A program made the position numbers and the translations under genes. Positions 1-10,251 of a stretch of 64,000 nucleotides of DNA are shown piece after piece; position 1 is the stretch's first letter; each line of letters begins with the position of its first letter. This DNA is from Triplophysa rosa (taxonomy: Eukaryota; Chordata; Actinopteri; Cypriniformes; Nemacheilidae). Where the stretch lies: positions 3,967,300-4,031,299 of the forward strand of contig NC_079901.1 of assembly GCF_024868665.1 (NCBI RefSeq), written 5' to 3'. Under the pieces are notes generated by a model, which saw nothing but the letters and a program-made list of their open reading frames with translations, was not told the DNA's origin and searched no databases.

Positions 1-2330
1 TAAGACCGAATGCGATAAGACCTATTGCGACGCGTCACGGTCGACGCCAAGGGCACGAGCGATTGACTTTCATGCACGACACGTGGCGTACACGAACCCG
101 TAGGATTTTACGAATGGAATCGGTGAGACGTGTCAAATCCATTACACCGCCCTGGAACGAGACAGACCGCTGAAAAGCGCGTTCCTGGTCAAGTCTTGTC
201 CTCCTCTTTAACACCAAGTGTTTTGGCGAGGATTCTGCAAAGTCAAAAAAATTTGCCGAAAAAACTCTAAGTCCTACCCCTTACGATTTTTTGGGTGAAA
301 AATTTTGACCTCGCAGGATCCTCTCGAAACACCCACCCCATCTACAGTACGTCAACACTTGAGCAGTAATGCGCTTTGCAACCATCTATTCCCTTGCAGA
401 GCCGACATACGCTCTTGACGCATTTCACCGATTCCATTCCAAATAAATCGTGGGTTCGTGTATGTTGACATTGGAATACACACAGCATATATATAAGTTG
501 ACAGTGTACAATTTGTGGATTCGTGGACGACGTAACGGTAAGACCGAATGCGATAAGACCTACGCGACGCGTCACGGTCGACGCCAAGGGCACGAGCGAT
601 TGACTTTCATGCACGACACGTGGCGTACAGAACCCATATGATTTTACGAATAGAATCGGTGAGACGTGTCAAATCCATAACACCGCCCTGGAATGAGACA
701 GACCGCTGAAAAGCGCGTTCCTGCTCAAGTCTTGTCCTCCTCTTTAACACCAAGTGTTTTGGCGAAGATTCTGTGAAGTCGAGTTTGTTTGCCGAAAAAA
801 CTCTAAGTCCTACCCCTTACGATTTTTTTGGTGAAAAATTTTGACCTGGCCGGATCCTCTCAAAACACCCACCCCATCTACAGTACGTCAACACTTGAGC
901 AGTAATGCGCTTTGCAACCATCTATTCCCTTCCAGAGCTGAGATACACTCTTGACGCGTCACCGGTTCCCTTCAAAATAAATCGTGGGTTCGTGTACGTT
1001 GACATGGAATACACACAGCCTATAGATAAGTTGACAGTGTACAATTTGTGGATTCGTGGACACTAACGGTAAGACCGAATGCGATAAATCCTAAGGCGCG
1101 TCACGGTCACGCCAAGGGCCAGCATGATTTCATGCCGACACTGGCGTACACGAACCCGAGGTTTTACGAATGGAATCGGTGAGACGTGTCAAATCCATAC
1201 ACCGCCCTGGAAGAGACAGACCGCTGAAAAGCGCGTTCCTGGTCAAGTCTTGTCCTCCTCTTTAACACCAAGTGTTTTGGCGAGGATTCTGCAAAGTCAA
1301 AAAAATTTGCCGAAAAAACTCTAAGTCCTACCCCTTACGATTTTTTGGGTGAAAAATTTTGACCTCGCAGGATCCTCTCGAAACACCCACCCCATCTACA
1401 GTACGTCAACACTTGAGCAGTAATGCGCTTTGCAACCATCTATTCCCTTGCAGAGCCGACATACGCTCTTGACGCATTTCACCGATTCCATTCCAAATAA
1501 ATCGTGGGTTCGTGTATGTTGACATTGGAATACACACAGCATATATATAAGTTGACAGTGTACAATTTGTGGATTCGTGGACGACGTAACGGTAAGACCG
1601 AATGCGATAAGACCTATTGCGACGCGTCACGGTCGACGCCAAGGGCACGAGCGATTGACTTTCATGCACGACACATGGCGTACACGAACCCGTAGGATTT
1701 TACGAATAGAATCGGTGAGACGTGTCAAATCCATAACACCGCCCTGGAATGAGACAGACCGCTGAAAAGCGCGTTCCTGCTCAAGTCTTGTCCTCCTCTT
1801 TAACACCAAGTGTTTTGGCGAAGATTCTGTGAAGTCGAGTTTGTTTGCCGAAAAAACTCTAAGTCCTACCCCTTACGATTTTTTTGGTGAAAAATTTTGA
1901 CCTGGCCGGATCCTCTCAAAACACCCACCCCATCTACAGTACGTCAACACTTGAGCAGTAATGCGCTTTGCAACCATCTATTCCCTTCCAGAGCTGAGAT
2001 ACACTCTTGACGCGTCACCGGTTCCCTTCAAAATAAATCGTGGGTTCGTGTACGTTGACAATGGAATACACACAGCATATAGATAAGTTGACAGTGTACA
2101 ATTTGTGGATTCGTGTACAACATTACGGTAAGACCGAATGCGATAAATCCTAATGGGGCGCATCACGGTCAACGCCAAGGGCTCTAGCAACTGAGTTTCA
2201 TGCGCGACACTTGGAGTACACGAACCCGCAGGTTTTTACGAATGGAATCGTTAAGACATGTCAAATCCGTACCTCCCCCTGGAATGACACAGACCACTGA
2301 AATGTGCGTTCCCGATCACGTCTCGTGCTC
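1..2330. repeat. Tandem satellite, ~535-bp unit, about 4.4 copies
   Basis: The start motif TAAGACCGAATGCGATAA recurs at 1, 539, 1070, 1593 and 2129, giving spacings of 538, 531, 523 and 536. The array is open on the left and decays after about 2330. Monomers alternate: those at 1 and 1070 share one version of the segment before TTGCCGAAAAAACTC (AAGTCAAAAAAA), those at 539 and 1593 share another (AAGTCGAGTTTG). This is a two-monomer higher-order repeat of about 1.07 kb. Short open frames inside recur with the repeat and are not genes. No match to 5S rDNA, snRNA or tRNA was recognised. Family name unknown. Confidence 0.95.
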
Positions 2331-2442
2331 CACTTTCAAATCCTAAGACAAAACTGTATCCTTCTGACTCCTTTCAAATCACGAATGTTCTATTCCAAGC
2401 ATGATTGGACCATTAACGATTCTCTTAATCAGGAGTAGTGCG

Positions 2443-2751
2443 GGGGGCTTGGCAATGCATTACCAATAATTATCAGGTGAGTGTATAAGTAATTTGTCCG
2501 TGGATGTGTTGGGATGTATGGGAGGGTATGGCAATACAATACCAACACTTATTGGGTAAGTGTACAAAAAATGGGTCCGTGGACGGGTGGGGTATGGGAG
2601 GGGGTTTGGCAATGCATTACCGACATTTAGTGATTAAGGGGACAAATAATTGGTCCGTGGACGTCTGGGGGGGTTTGGCAATGCATTACCAACATTTAAT
2701 GAGTAAGGGGACAAATAATGGGTCCATGTACGGTGGTGGGGGGGGGCAGGG
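2443..2751. repeat. Minisatellite, ~70-79-bp unit, four copies
   Basis: The core TTGGCAATGCATTACC (or a one- to three-base variant) occurs at 2449, 2528, 2606 and 2675, each followed by a diverged GGGTCCGTGGACG-type segment. Spacing is 79, 78 and 69 bp. G-rich on the plus strand. Confidence 0.85.
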
Positions 2752-3414
2752 ATGAAATCCGCATGACCCGCCTGTCAACTATTCGTACAGCGAAAAACCC
2801 CATTAAAATAGTCCTGTCGTGGGCTTTGGAGTCGCCCACTTGTGGTCGGGCACCGAACTGCACAATAATAGCATTATGATTGTGGGGTCATAGCTCGGAA
2901 CCTGGGGCAGCTAGCCACACCACGTAAATTTCGGAAGCCTTGAGGCGGGGGCTCGGTGGGCCGGATCCTCTCTGACTGGCCGTGAAAAATTTTGTGGGCG
3001 TGGCGCGCAGTGTACACGAACCAACAGCCACGTTCCCTTTGACAAACAGGCATATGTACGGTTTTCAAAGAGGCTTCCCTTAGGCATGTAAAAATTAAAA
3101 TGAAAATAAAATAATTTCATTTTATTTTTCATTTTGGCACATATTGTGCGCGCAGTTGTGTATAATGAAATTGCTAATCTGGTTTTCATTTTCATCGTTT
3201 AATTAATTTATTTAAAGAGTACATTCCTCAATATTTTTAAGGGCTTATTTTGGTTTATGGAGTGTCCGACAACAAGTTTATGTACATACATGATGTAAAA
3301 ATACTATTATTTCGTAATAATAAGCAGTTTTTATTACCTTACTTCTTGACTGACTCTCAAATGATTCGTTCCGCGATTCATCTGTGTAATCTCCGCCTTT
3401 CCGCCAGCGTAGTC
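2752..3414. other. Unassigned non-coding stretch
   Basis: No gene or known repeat recognised. Around 2960-3000 there are two short strings also found in the 5' satellite (GGCCGGATCCTCTC and GTGAAAAATTTTG), but in swapped order. The right part is AT-rich. The open frames on the minus strand show no domain. Confidence 0.4.
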
Positions 3415-3420
3415 TGATCT

Positions 3421-3510
3421 GATTGGTCAGATAGTGTAGTCTGCTGTGATTGGTCAGATGGTCTAGTCTGCTGTGATTGGTCAAATGGTCTAGTCTGCTG
3501 TGATTGGTCA
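3421..3510. promoter_or_regulatory. Four CCAAT boxes (as ATTGG) at exact 27-bp spacing
   Basis: GATTGGTCA begins at 3421, 3448, 3475 and 3502, with a 27-bp unit containing GTCTAGTCTGCTGT. ATTGG is the reverse complement of the CCAAT box bound by NF-Y. The array lies about 100 bp upstream of the ATG at 3604, the usual position for proximal CCAAT boxes, so it may be the promoter of that exon. A looser set of ATTGG boxes lies before a related short ATG exon at 23330. Promoter activity is inferred. Confidence 0.6.
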
Positions 3511-3603
3511 AACGCGTTCAGCATGTGTCGCAAATGGACCGCCTATCATTACTGCTGTATTACGGTTTGCAGGTGGTTGGATATTAACAGTGTATAGAGA
3601 GAG

Positions 3604-3720
3604 ATGGCGTCGATTTTACCTTACCAGTTCGAGCCCGAGTCTGACGAATCATTCTTTAATCCTTATACAGATGCCAGTAAGAAAAAGGACTGTTTTAGAC
3701 ACTTCTCTTGTAACAGTTAG
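3604..3720 (+). CDS. Probable first coding exon of a P2X7-like (teleost) gene
   Basis: The ATG at 3604 opens a 38-codon frame beginning MASILPYQFEPESDESF. A short N-terminal peptide with a PYxFEPE-type motif is the usual start of the lineage-expanded teleost proteins annotated as P2X purinoceptor 7-like, which lack the channel and keep a Cys-rich C-terminal domain; that assignment rests on recall. A splice donor GTAAGA lies at 3677, so the real exon is probably 3604-3676 and the remaining codons to the TAG at 3718 are intron. Further exons were not found to the right. Four CCAAT boxes lie upstream. A minus-strand THAP exon at 3980-4264 would be transcribed across this exon. It may be a pseudogene or an isolated exon. 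Confidence 0.4.
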   Translation: MASILPYQFEPESDESFFNPYTDASKKKDCFRHFSCNS

Positions 3721-3979
3721 TTATCACGGCATACAGTGTACGGTGTTCGTATCTTCAGATGTTATTATAACTATAGTACACCACGCAGTTCTTGAAATAA
3801 AGACTTTGCGAGTTAATATGGTTGAACACTTACATTAGCGCAACGAGTTTATAGCTAACGTTAGGTAAACAAACAGTAACAACCCCAAAAATAACGGTAA
3901 CGTTAGCTAAACACAGACATGAGATAACGTCACACAAATTTAATTTTAAGTAAAGACAAAAATAAAGAGTCACACTTAC

Positions 3980-4264
3980 AGGTTGTGATTCGGTGGAGCT
4001 TACAGGTCCAAATAAAGTTGGTATTGCAACATCTTTTAAGGAAAGACGTTTAATGTATCCTGCAGTAAAGGCGCCAAGATTGATGAAGCAATCTTCGGTA
4101 AAATGACGCGCGCAAAGTAAAACGTTCGGTTTATACTCCTTTGGTGTCGTTTGAAAAATAAATAGTAACCATTTTTTCCTCAGAAGTTCTTCCTTTGGTA
4201 GTGAAAATAAGACTGACTTAGTTTCACTACATAGAACACAGCTTCTCTTAGACATGATGCACAC
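3980..4264 (-). CDS. THAP-domain protein, first exon
   Basis: The minus-strand frame starts at 4264 (MCIM...) or, more typically for THAP proteins, at 4255 (MSKRSCVLC...). It shows the full THAP zinc-finger signature: CVLC near the N-terminus, an internal W (KKWLLFIF), then CARHF as the second Cys/His pair, and the closing AIPTLF, a variant of the conserved AVPTIF motif. THAP domains are DNA-binding modules related to P-element transposase. A canonical donor GTAAGT lies at 3974-3979 (plus-strand ACTTAC), directly after codons for STESQP, so coding continues in an exon not seen here. The exon is intact. Whether it is a host gene or part of a P-element-like copy cannot be told. Confidence 0.8.
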
Positions 4265-4799
4265 GTCACGAACGAGCTAGTACAGTGTTTGGGGAGGAGA
4301 GAGTTAAGTTTTCGCAGTCAGTAGGCGGGGATTTTTCTAGTGACGTAGGTACATTGTGGTTAAAGATTCGGACAGGTCATGGCTTGTTCGCGTGATTCAG
4401 AGTCGATTACCTTTTTTATAAGCTAATAACTTTGTTATTCGTTCACCTTCGGATTTACAACTTGGCAGATTGCTTACATTCAAACACGGCAAAATTAAAC
4501 ACTTCATGAAATGTATTTTTTAGGATCTCGAGGAATGTACTCTTTAAATTTGGCAGGATTTGCCTCCCATAGTAGTATTCCTGTTGAAATACAAACAATA
4601 GAACTCTGCCATAAATACAACATAAAATGTAATGGATTTAATGGTTATAATGGGAATTTTACGATGGATACTTGTCTACTTGTATGTGATGGATTCTATT
4701 GGTGGGATGGTAAATCCTATTGGAATAAAACCCAAAACACACTACAAAGAGGAATTTAATTTAAAAATCTCATTCTAATTCAAAAATAAATTTTTCAGC
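4265..4799. other. Unassigned AT-rich stretch
   Basis: This would be the upstream region of the THAP exon. An 82-codon frame at 4511-4759 (MYFLGSRGMYSL...) shows no recognised domain and sits in AT-rich, repeat-like sequence (GGATTTAATGGTTATAATGG). I do not call it a gene. Confidence 0.3.
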
Positions 4800-5000
4800 A
4801 GGGATGGTATTTGCAGTAAAACCACAGTATCAACATATTTACCATTTTCTATATATAGGAACCATACTCCAATTAATAATCTTTAGTAAAACCACAGCAA
4901 CTAAAAATACCATAGTTTCATTATACTAGCTATAGTTTATGTTTGTAGTTAAATTATAGTAATAAATCCAACAAATACATGGGTTCTACACTTTACTATT
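4800..5000. repeat. AT-rich interspersed repeat with TACTATAGT-type motifs
   Basis: Contains ACTATAGTA/TTTACTA-like words related to those at 11145-11315, 15533-15690 and 33130-33330. Diverged copy of what is probably one MITE family. Confidence 0.35.
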
Positions 5001-5200
5001 TACAAGAACCTTACTACTTACTGGAAAATTGCTGCTAAAACTGGTAAAGGGAATATGCAAAATAAATAACACTGCTCATGAATACATATGGGACTAGGGG
5101 GCTAATGAGGATAATTAGGCTAAATGATCATACAGGATTATATCTAAACTAAACATATATGTGCTAAACATGTAAAGCTCTTAAAGGAGTTGCTCATTGC

Positions 5201-5271
5201 AAAATTTGCCCCCATTGAATTTCTATAGTAGGAATAAAAATTACTATGGAAAGTCAATGGGGGCAAATTTT
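5201..5271. repeat. Palindromic MITE core (30-bp hairpin arms)
   Basis: The left arm 5201-5230 (AAAATTTGCCCCCATTGA...) is the inverted complement of 5242-5271 with a few mismatches, separated by an 11-bp AT loop. Flanks (TTAAAGGAGTTGCTCATTG, GAAGTGAAC) look like the wider element. Long palindromic MITEs like this are frequent in cyprinids. Confidence 0.75.
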
Positions 5272-5397
5272 GAAGTGAACTACTTATTTAATACACCTTA
5301 TACTATGAGCTACTCGGTGTATTCAGTAGGTTGCTTCAGAGGCATAAGGTATACGACAATAAAACAATGCACAACTGACATAAAGGAAATTTGCTTT

Positions 5398-5549
5398 TAA
5401 TACTTGAGTACTTTTAAAAGCACATACTTCTGTACTTTTACTTAAGTAAGAATCTGTCTTTACAACTTTTACTTTTGTGGAGTAATATTTGACCAGTAGT
5501 ATCTGTACTTTCACTCAAGTAAGGAAGTTGTATACTTCGTCCACCTCTG
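5398..5549. mobile_element. Fragment of an ACTCAAGTA-rich element ending CCACCTCTG
   Basis: Repeated ACTTTTACT/ACTCAAGTAAG words end at CCACCTCTG (to 5549). The same kind of sequence and terminus recurs at 21150-21261. This is a common fish interspersed repeat; superfamily hAT is my inference. Confidence 0.55.
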
Positions 5550-5883
5550 CTCAGTGCCCCCAGTCCCGTATGGCATACCATTACAAAATCCACGCAACCA
5601 TACGCACCAACCCGTTGGCTAAGGCTGTTATAGCCCTACTGGCTCCATTAATGCTAGGCTAGGTCCCGTATGGCATTTTGGCATTTTATACGTGGTCACT
5701 TGGCAGCCCATATTACGTCCTTCCGTTTCAACCACAGTGGCTGCTTCTCTCAGCGACAGTGGCAAGTTCTTTGACTACCGTCCGTTGGGCCTGTCCTCTG
5801 AACCCCACTTTCTTATGCAGCCTTGTAGTGGAATTGGAAACAAAGCCCCTGCAGCCCACTTCCACCGGGAACACTTTCAATGT

Positions 5884-6468
5884 CTATCCCCGATCTTCAG
5901 CCTCCGCTGCCAAGTTGGTATTCCGGAGATTCTTTCTTTCAAATGCTTCGTTAATGGCCTCTTCCCAAGGTACAGTCAACTCAACTATGAAGACTGTCCT
6001 ACTGGAGCTGGACCACAGAACCACGTCCAGCCGCAGGTTGGTCGCTGCGATTTCCAAGGGGAAAGTAAGTCTGTGGTTTAAATCAACTCGCATTTCCCAA
6101 TCCCTGGCTATACTCAGCAGACCTGAATCTGGGGTTAAGGGCTTGGCCCGCGATTTCTGCCCCTCCCGAATAAAGGGTTGCCTTTTTAGCGATTTAGCCT
6201 TGGCGTTTTGGGGGATGGCATTTGCTGCCACTCTCTTGGTCTCTACTGCTGCAGCAAAGCACTTTAGAACTTGATCGTGGTGCCATGTGTATCTCCCCTG
6301 CGTCAAGCTCTTCTTACAACCCACAAGAATATGTTTGAGGTTTGCTGGAGCTGCACATAGGTGGCAGGCTGGATCCTGTCCACACCAAAGATGCAGATTT
6401 GTTGGTGAGGGCAGCACATCATATGTAGCTCTATGATGAAACTTAGCCTGTTTGTTTCCATACTCCAA
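5884..6468 (-). pseudogene. LINE C-terminus: CCHC-type region and restriction-like endonuclease
   Basis: The minus-strand frame reads CHLCAAPANLKHILVGC (CxxC...HxxxxC, the Cys/His region after the RT thumb), then QGRYTWHHDQVL, and at its C-terminus VVLWSSSSRTVFIVELTVPW followed by EEAINEAFERK. The D/V-x(n)-E pattern with ELTVPWEE and a following K matches the restriction-like endonuclease that R2-group LINEs use to nick their target for target-primed reverse transcription. The frame ends at a stop at 5884; the usual tail beyond it is found only in shifted frames. The upstream part overlaps the frame at 6303-6590. Confidence 0.75.
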
Positions 6469-6576
6469 AGCTCACTCCAAGTGATTTTGCGGCGTTCAAT
6501 GCCTTCCCACCTCATCCAACGGTCTTGCTGTGCTTGAGAGACCACTCTGGCGCATCTACTTGCTACCTCTTGACGC

Positions 6577-7115
6577 CTAACCTCCTCCACTAACAGATGA
6601 CGCTGTTCCTTTGGTGTAGCTAATGTTCTCCTGGTGCTTATCCAGCAGCCGCTTTGTACATGCTTTGGTTGTTGTGATGGTTGTCATGTCATCCATGTAT
6701 GCCCTGATTGGAGGTAGGCGCAACCCAGTTTTCAAACGCCATCCTCCAACCACCCAACGCGATGCCCGGATTATTATTTCCATTGCCATTGTGAAAGCCA
6801 GTGGTGAAATTGTGAAACCTGCTATTATGCCAGTCTCCAGCTGTTGCCACGCGGTGGTACTATCCTGTGTGGTAATACAGAATTGGAGATCCTGAAAATA
6901 TGCCTTAATCAGCTTTGTTACCTGCTCTAGAAGGTGGAAGAAGTCAAAGGCTGTCCACAGCAGCTCATGTGGCACTGATCCAAAGGGATTGGCAAGATCT
7001 AGAAAAAAACATGCAGGTCTTTCTTCTCCTTTTTTGCCATTTGCAACTGGTGCCAGATGATGTTAGCATGTTCCAAACATCCAGAGAAACCCCCTATGCC
7101 TGCCTTCTGCACTGA
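6577..7115 (-). pseudogene. LINE reverse transcriptase, palm portion
   Basis: Minus-strand translation gives, in the segment upstream of the open frame, DLHVFFLDLANPFGSVPHELL (first catalytic Asp region of LINE RTs) and, further on, AYMDDMTTI, the YxDD catalytic box in the YMDD form. The uninterrupted frame is 6577-6975; upstream codons to about 7115 are in a different frame. Function would be RNA-templated cDNA synthesis at the target nick. Stops and shifts make it non-functional. Confidence 0.75.
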
Positions 7116-7324
7116 AGTGTCAATGAAGTTGTTTCTCTTCAGAAATCCTGAGAGGCCACAACGCTGAAGAAAATCTTACCTTCCACATGCAAGAGGCTAA
7201 TTTGGTGAAACTGGTCAATAGTTGAGGAGTTTTTCTCCTTGGGGATCAGTATGCCTCCTGCCCTTTGGTATCACCTGCTTTTTCCATGCCACAGCCATTA
7301 ATCTCCAAAGGTACCTCAACATCC

Positions 7325-8358
7325 CAGGGGCTTTCTTTTAGAGACTGTATGGTATACCGTTGGGTCCAGGAGCTGAAGCTGATCTTGCCCGTTTTACTGC
7401 ACTCTCAACTTCGCTCCATTTAGGGGGCCTTGTGTCCATCTGGTGTTCTGGTAGCTGAATTGGTGGAATGTCCTCTGGACTGGAGATTGGCTCATGTCTC
7501 TGTGTCATGTCTCTTTCTATTGTCGGAATACATTTTCCATAGGTGTTCCTCAATATCTGTTATAGGTACTTTAAGGGTCCCAGTTTTCTCCTTGCTAAAG
7601 ATGCTACTGACGAACTTGTAAGGATTTTTGTAGAAAGCAGTCCTGGTTTGCCCCTTCTTCTTATGTTGCTTTCTCAAGCTCTCTGCTCTTCGCAACGAGG
7701 CTAGTCTACTTTTAATATCTCCTTGTAGTGCCTCTAGGCCCTTCCTTTCCTCTTCTGTGGCCTTCTTCCACTGTTTCCTCAGGCTCCTCCTTTCTCTGAC
7801 AAGTCTGTCGCTTTCTTTTTGTCTCCTGGACTTAGGTCGGCCCGTCGTCTCCTTCTGTGACCTTGGGTTCTTGCTTTTCACTCCAAATCTCTCCACCCCA
7901 TAGGTGTAGATGATCTCCCCCATCTTCTCCAGTTTTCTTTCTACATCTCCTTTTTGGCCTGCTAAAAGCCTGACGAGATCCGAGTCAATGGTTGCCCATT
8001 CTTTGTTGCAGGATTGAGGCCAAAGTATCTGAGGTTTTCGTCCATCCATTTTCCTTTCTACTGTTTGCTGCGGCTGGGTAGTCTCCGAGTTGCTGATTGC
8101 TGGTAAGTTTATGCCTGGTTGGGCTTCGTCTCGGGTTCTGATAACCCTGTGGGCTGTGGTGCTTGTCCCGCCACTGGGCTTCACCCGACTGATTTGAGAT
8201 AAACTTGTGAAGTATTGGTCAATGCGAGGCCCCTCACTAAGCTCTCTCGTGTTTACCATTTTTTCTCTCTTCCTGCCCTGATGGATTTTAAGACCTTTCT
8301 CTGATGCAAGGGAAGTTAGGTAAATCGTGGACAATTGTCCATTCATATAGATTGCCAT
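7325..8358 (-). pseudogene. LINE ORF N-terminal region up to RT start
   Basis: The frame 7492-8358 (288 codons) starts with a GLKIHQGRKRE motif as in N-terminal finger regions of R2/NeSL-type ORFs (its second Cys pair is not seen), then a basic, coiled-coil-like stretch rich in R/K/E. After a frame change near 7500, the frame 7338-7553 holds VKRARSASAPGPNGIPY, the conserved entry into LINE reverse transcriptase. The block is continuous with the RT fragment at 6577-7115. Confidence 0.7.
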
Positions 8359-8571
8359 CGGTCGACTAGTCAGACGAAGGGCTCGTATACCTGAATTTGT
8401 ACGCCAAATTCTCGCTCACTCTTATTATGATTGGGACATTTTTCCCTTATCGGAGTTTAGGGGCCGTTTTCCCGGAAAGGCATTGAACGGACACTACAAG
8501 GGGTGGCAAAGTGCTGCGGGCGTGGACCCTCGCTTCCCCCTGACCGCCTAACTCTGCCATAGTCTTCCTCA

Positions 8572-8849
8572 CGTCCGCAGCGCGCCTAGACTTGCTAGTT
8601 TGCTGCCCCTTGCTGCCTATTCGTGGCGCGACACCCAAAAGATGCCAAAACGTCTCGCTCGCCACCCTTGCGTCCGCAGAGCGCCTAGAGTTGGTAGATT
8701 GCTGCCCCTTGCTGCCTATGCGTGGCGCGACACCCAAAAGATGCCAAAACGTCTCGCTCGCCACCCTTGCGTCCACAGAGTGCCTAGAGTTGGTAGATTG
8801 CTGCCCCTTGCTGGCTATGTGTGGCGCGACACCCAAAAGATGCCAAAAC
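8572..8849. repeat. Tandem repeat, exact 99-bp unit, 2.8 copies, cut at an N
   Basis: TGCTGCCCCTTGCTGC recurs at 8601, 8700 and 8799 (99-bp steps), each unit carrying GTGGCGCGACACCCAAAAG. Because 99 is a multiple of three, frames stay open on both strands: the minus strand gives a 33-residue repeat containing GVAPRIGSKGQQSTNSRR. No protein family recognised. The array stops at the single N at 8850, so its true length is uncertain. Confidence 0.9.
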
Positions 8850-9010
8850 NGATCGTTGGTTTTTCTTTCAAAATGTGAAAATTTAAAAATATTTAAACTT
8901 AATCTATGAACAGAATTTGTTACAGTAAATCAGGATTATTTTATTCATATTGTCAGAAAGACACTAGAAAGAGAGAGAGTCAACTCAGGTCTGCATCGGG
9001 AGAGCTCACG

Positions 9011-9054
9011 CCCCCACGCCCCCCCCCCTCCCCCCCCCCCCCCTCTCTCTCTCG

Positions 9055-9103
<49 letters not shown>
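9011..9103. repeat. Poly-C / (CT)n microsatellite
   Basis: C-rich run 9011-9043 followed by nearly pure CT dinucleotides to 9103, with two CTCG interruptions. Confidence 0.95.
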
Positions 9104-9105
<2 letters not shown>

Positions 9106-9236
9106 CACCATCACGCATTTCACTCGTTCAGAAAACTTCAGCTTGTGAATCACTTCAGTCGACGGTGATATTTTCGGTTCTTTCTTGTGGATGTTGTACA
9201 GAATCGGGAGAGATGTAGTCAGTCAGTCCGAACAAC

Positions 9237-9252
9237 TGACGTCATGGTAAGT
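9237..9252 (+). promoter_or_regulatory. CRE palindrome overlapping an ATG and splice donor
   Basis: TGACGTCA (full cAMP-response element) at 9237-9244 overlaps ATG at 9244, which is followed directly by GTAAGT. This looks like a promoter-proximal first exon contributing only the start codon, but no downstream exon was found. Another TGACGTCA lies at 10114-10121. Speculative. Confidence 0.25.
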
Positions 9253-10193
9253 CTTTGCTGTTTACACACGTACACGATACCGTTATTAATTTTACATCGT
9301 GCTTTTAAACAAACAAATTCTTATAAACTGAACGCGCCACATGAGAATTTCTTCTAAAAAACAATAATAATAACGCAAACGCAGTCGTGAAAGTTGCACA
9401 GTTAGCACGCAAGTCTAAACGATCACGGAGATCATAACAGTGAAAAACAGTTTGTTTGAACACACTGGTGTATTAATGTTAGCCTTCAGAAAAATACAGT
9501 ACAGCGGTGAACACAGTTTCTGTCAGGACGACACACTGTTGTTCAGATTGTAACGGTGGAAACTCGCTATTAGCCACTGATGTTGTGAATGACATAACAC
9601 AAATGTTTGTCGTTGTGTTTAAAATGGTCAAACTTAATACAGAAGGACGACCACAGCTTCTCACCGTTTTTGAGATGGACCTCGTGTGTTGTGTTACTGG
9701 TTTTACAGCGTTTGCAGTGGTTATGTTGGCGAACTGAGGTAAATGTGAGTGCGGGAAATCCCGTCAAGACAAGACTCGTGTGAGGAAACCGCTGGACACT
9801 GATGATGTCAAGACTAAACAAATACGATAAACAGACGGGTTTATAAACACTCTGTTCTGATTAGAAGTAAACTGAGCTAATAGAAGTGAAGTGAAATTAA
9901 ACTTACAGTATAGCACGGAAGTCAACTGAGTAAAATAAAAGTGATGCTTATAATGGTTAAGGATATTAAAAGTTAGCATCTATTTTTTTCTTCAAGACTG
10001 GTCGTACCTTTTTTAAGTCTGAATCCAAAAAGAGAATGAACAGTTGATCGTGTGTTTTAACATACACAAATACAGGCCGTGAGACGGTCACGCGTTTTCT
10101 TCGGTGTTTGCGGTGACGTCACAGCACCGAAGTGTGTGAAGAAGATGAAGACAGATTTCATCTGTGTGTGGAGCAGGGTGGAGCCGTCTGGCA
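9253..10193. other. Unassigned stretch
   Basis: No coding or repeat family recognised. Frames of 60-83 codons lie on both strands without domains. A CRE palindrome is at 10114-10121. Confidence 0.35.
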
Positions 10194-10200
10194 GAGAGAC

Positions 10201-10248
<48 letters not shown>
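10194..10248. repeat. (AG)n microsatellite
   Basis: Nearly pure AG dinucleotides. Serine/leucine-rich frames on the minus strand across it are artefacts of the repeat. Confidence 0.95.

Positions 10249-10251
<3 letters not shown>

Larger units (their letters stand above)
5560..8400 (-). mobile_element. Non-LTR retrotransposon with restriction-like endonuclease (R2/NeSL group), degenerate
   Basis: Minus-strand order from 8358 to 5560: N-terminal region, reverse transcriptase, Cys/His region, C-terminal endonuclease. That order (RT followed by endonuclease, with no N-terminal AP endonuclease) defines the R2-like LINE group. Reading frame changes at several points (near 7500, 7330, 6570 and 6470) and stops between blocks show it is dead. 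Boundaries are approximate, since no poly(A) tail or target duplication was identified. A downstream copy of CCGTATGGCAT at 5570 and 5664 may mark the 3' end region. Confidence 0.8.

Noticed and set aside
2900..3010. Short strings shared with the 5' satellite (GGCCGGATCCTCTC, GTGAAAAATTTTG)
   Set aside because: Order is swapped and flanks do not align, so a rearranged satellite cannot be distinguished from chance.
4511..4759. 82-codon plus frame
   Set aside because: No domain, AT-rich repeat-like sequence, no splice or promoter context.
5678..6274. 198-codon plus frame
   Set aside because: Shadow of the minus-strand LINE endonuclease region.
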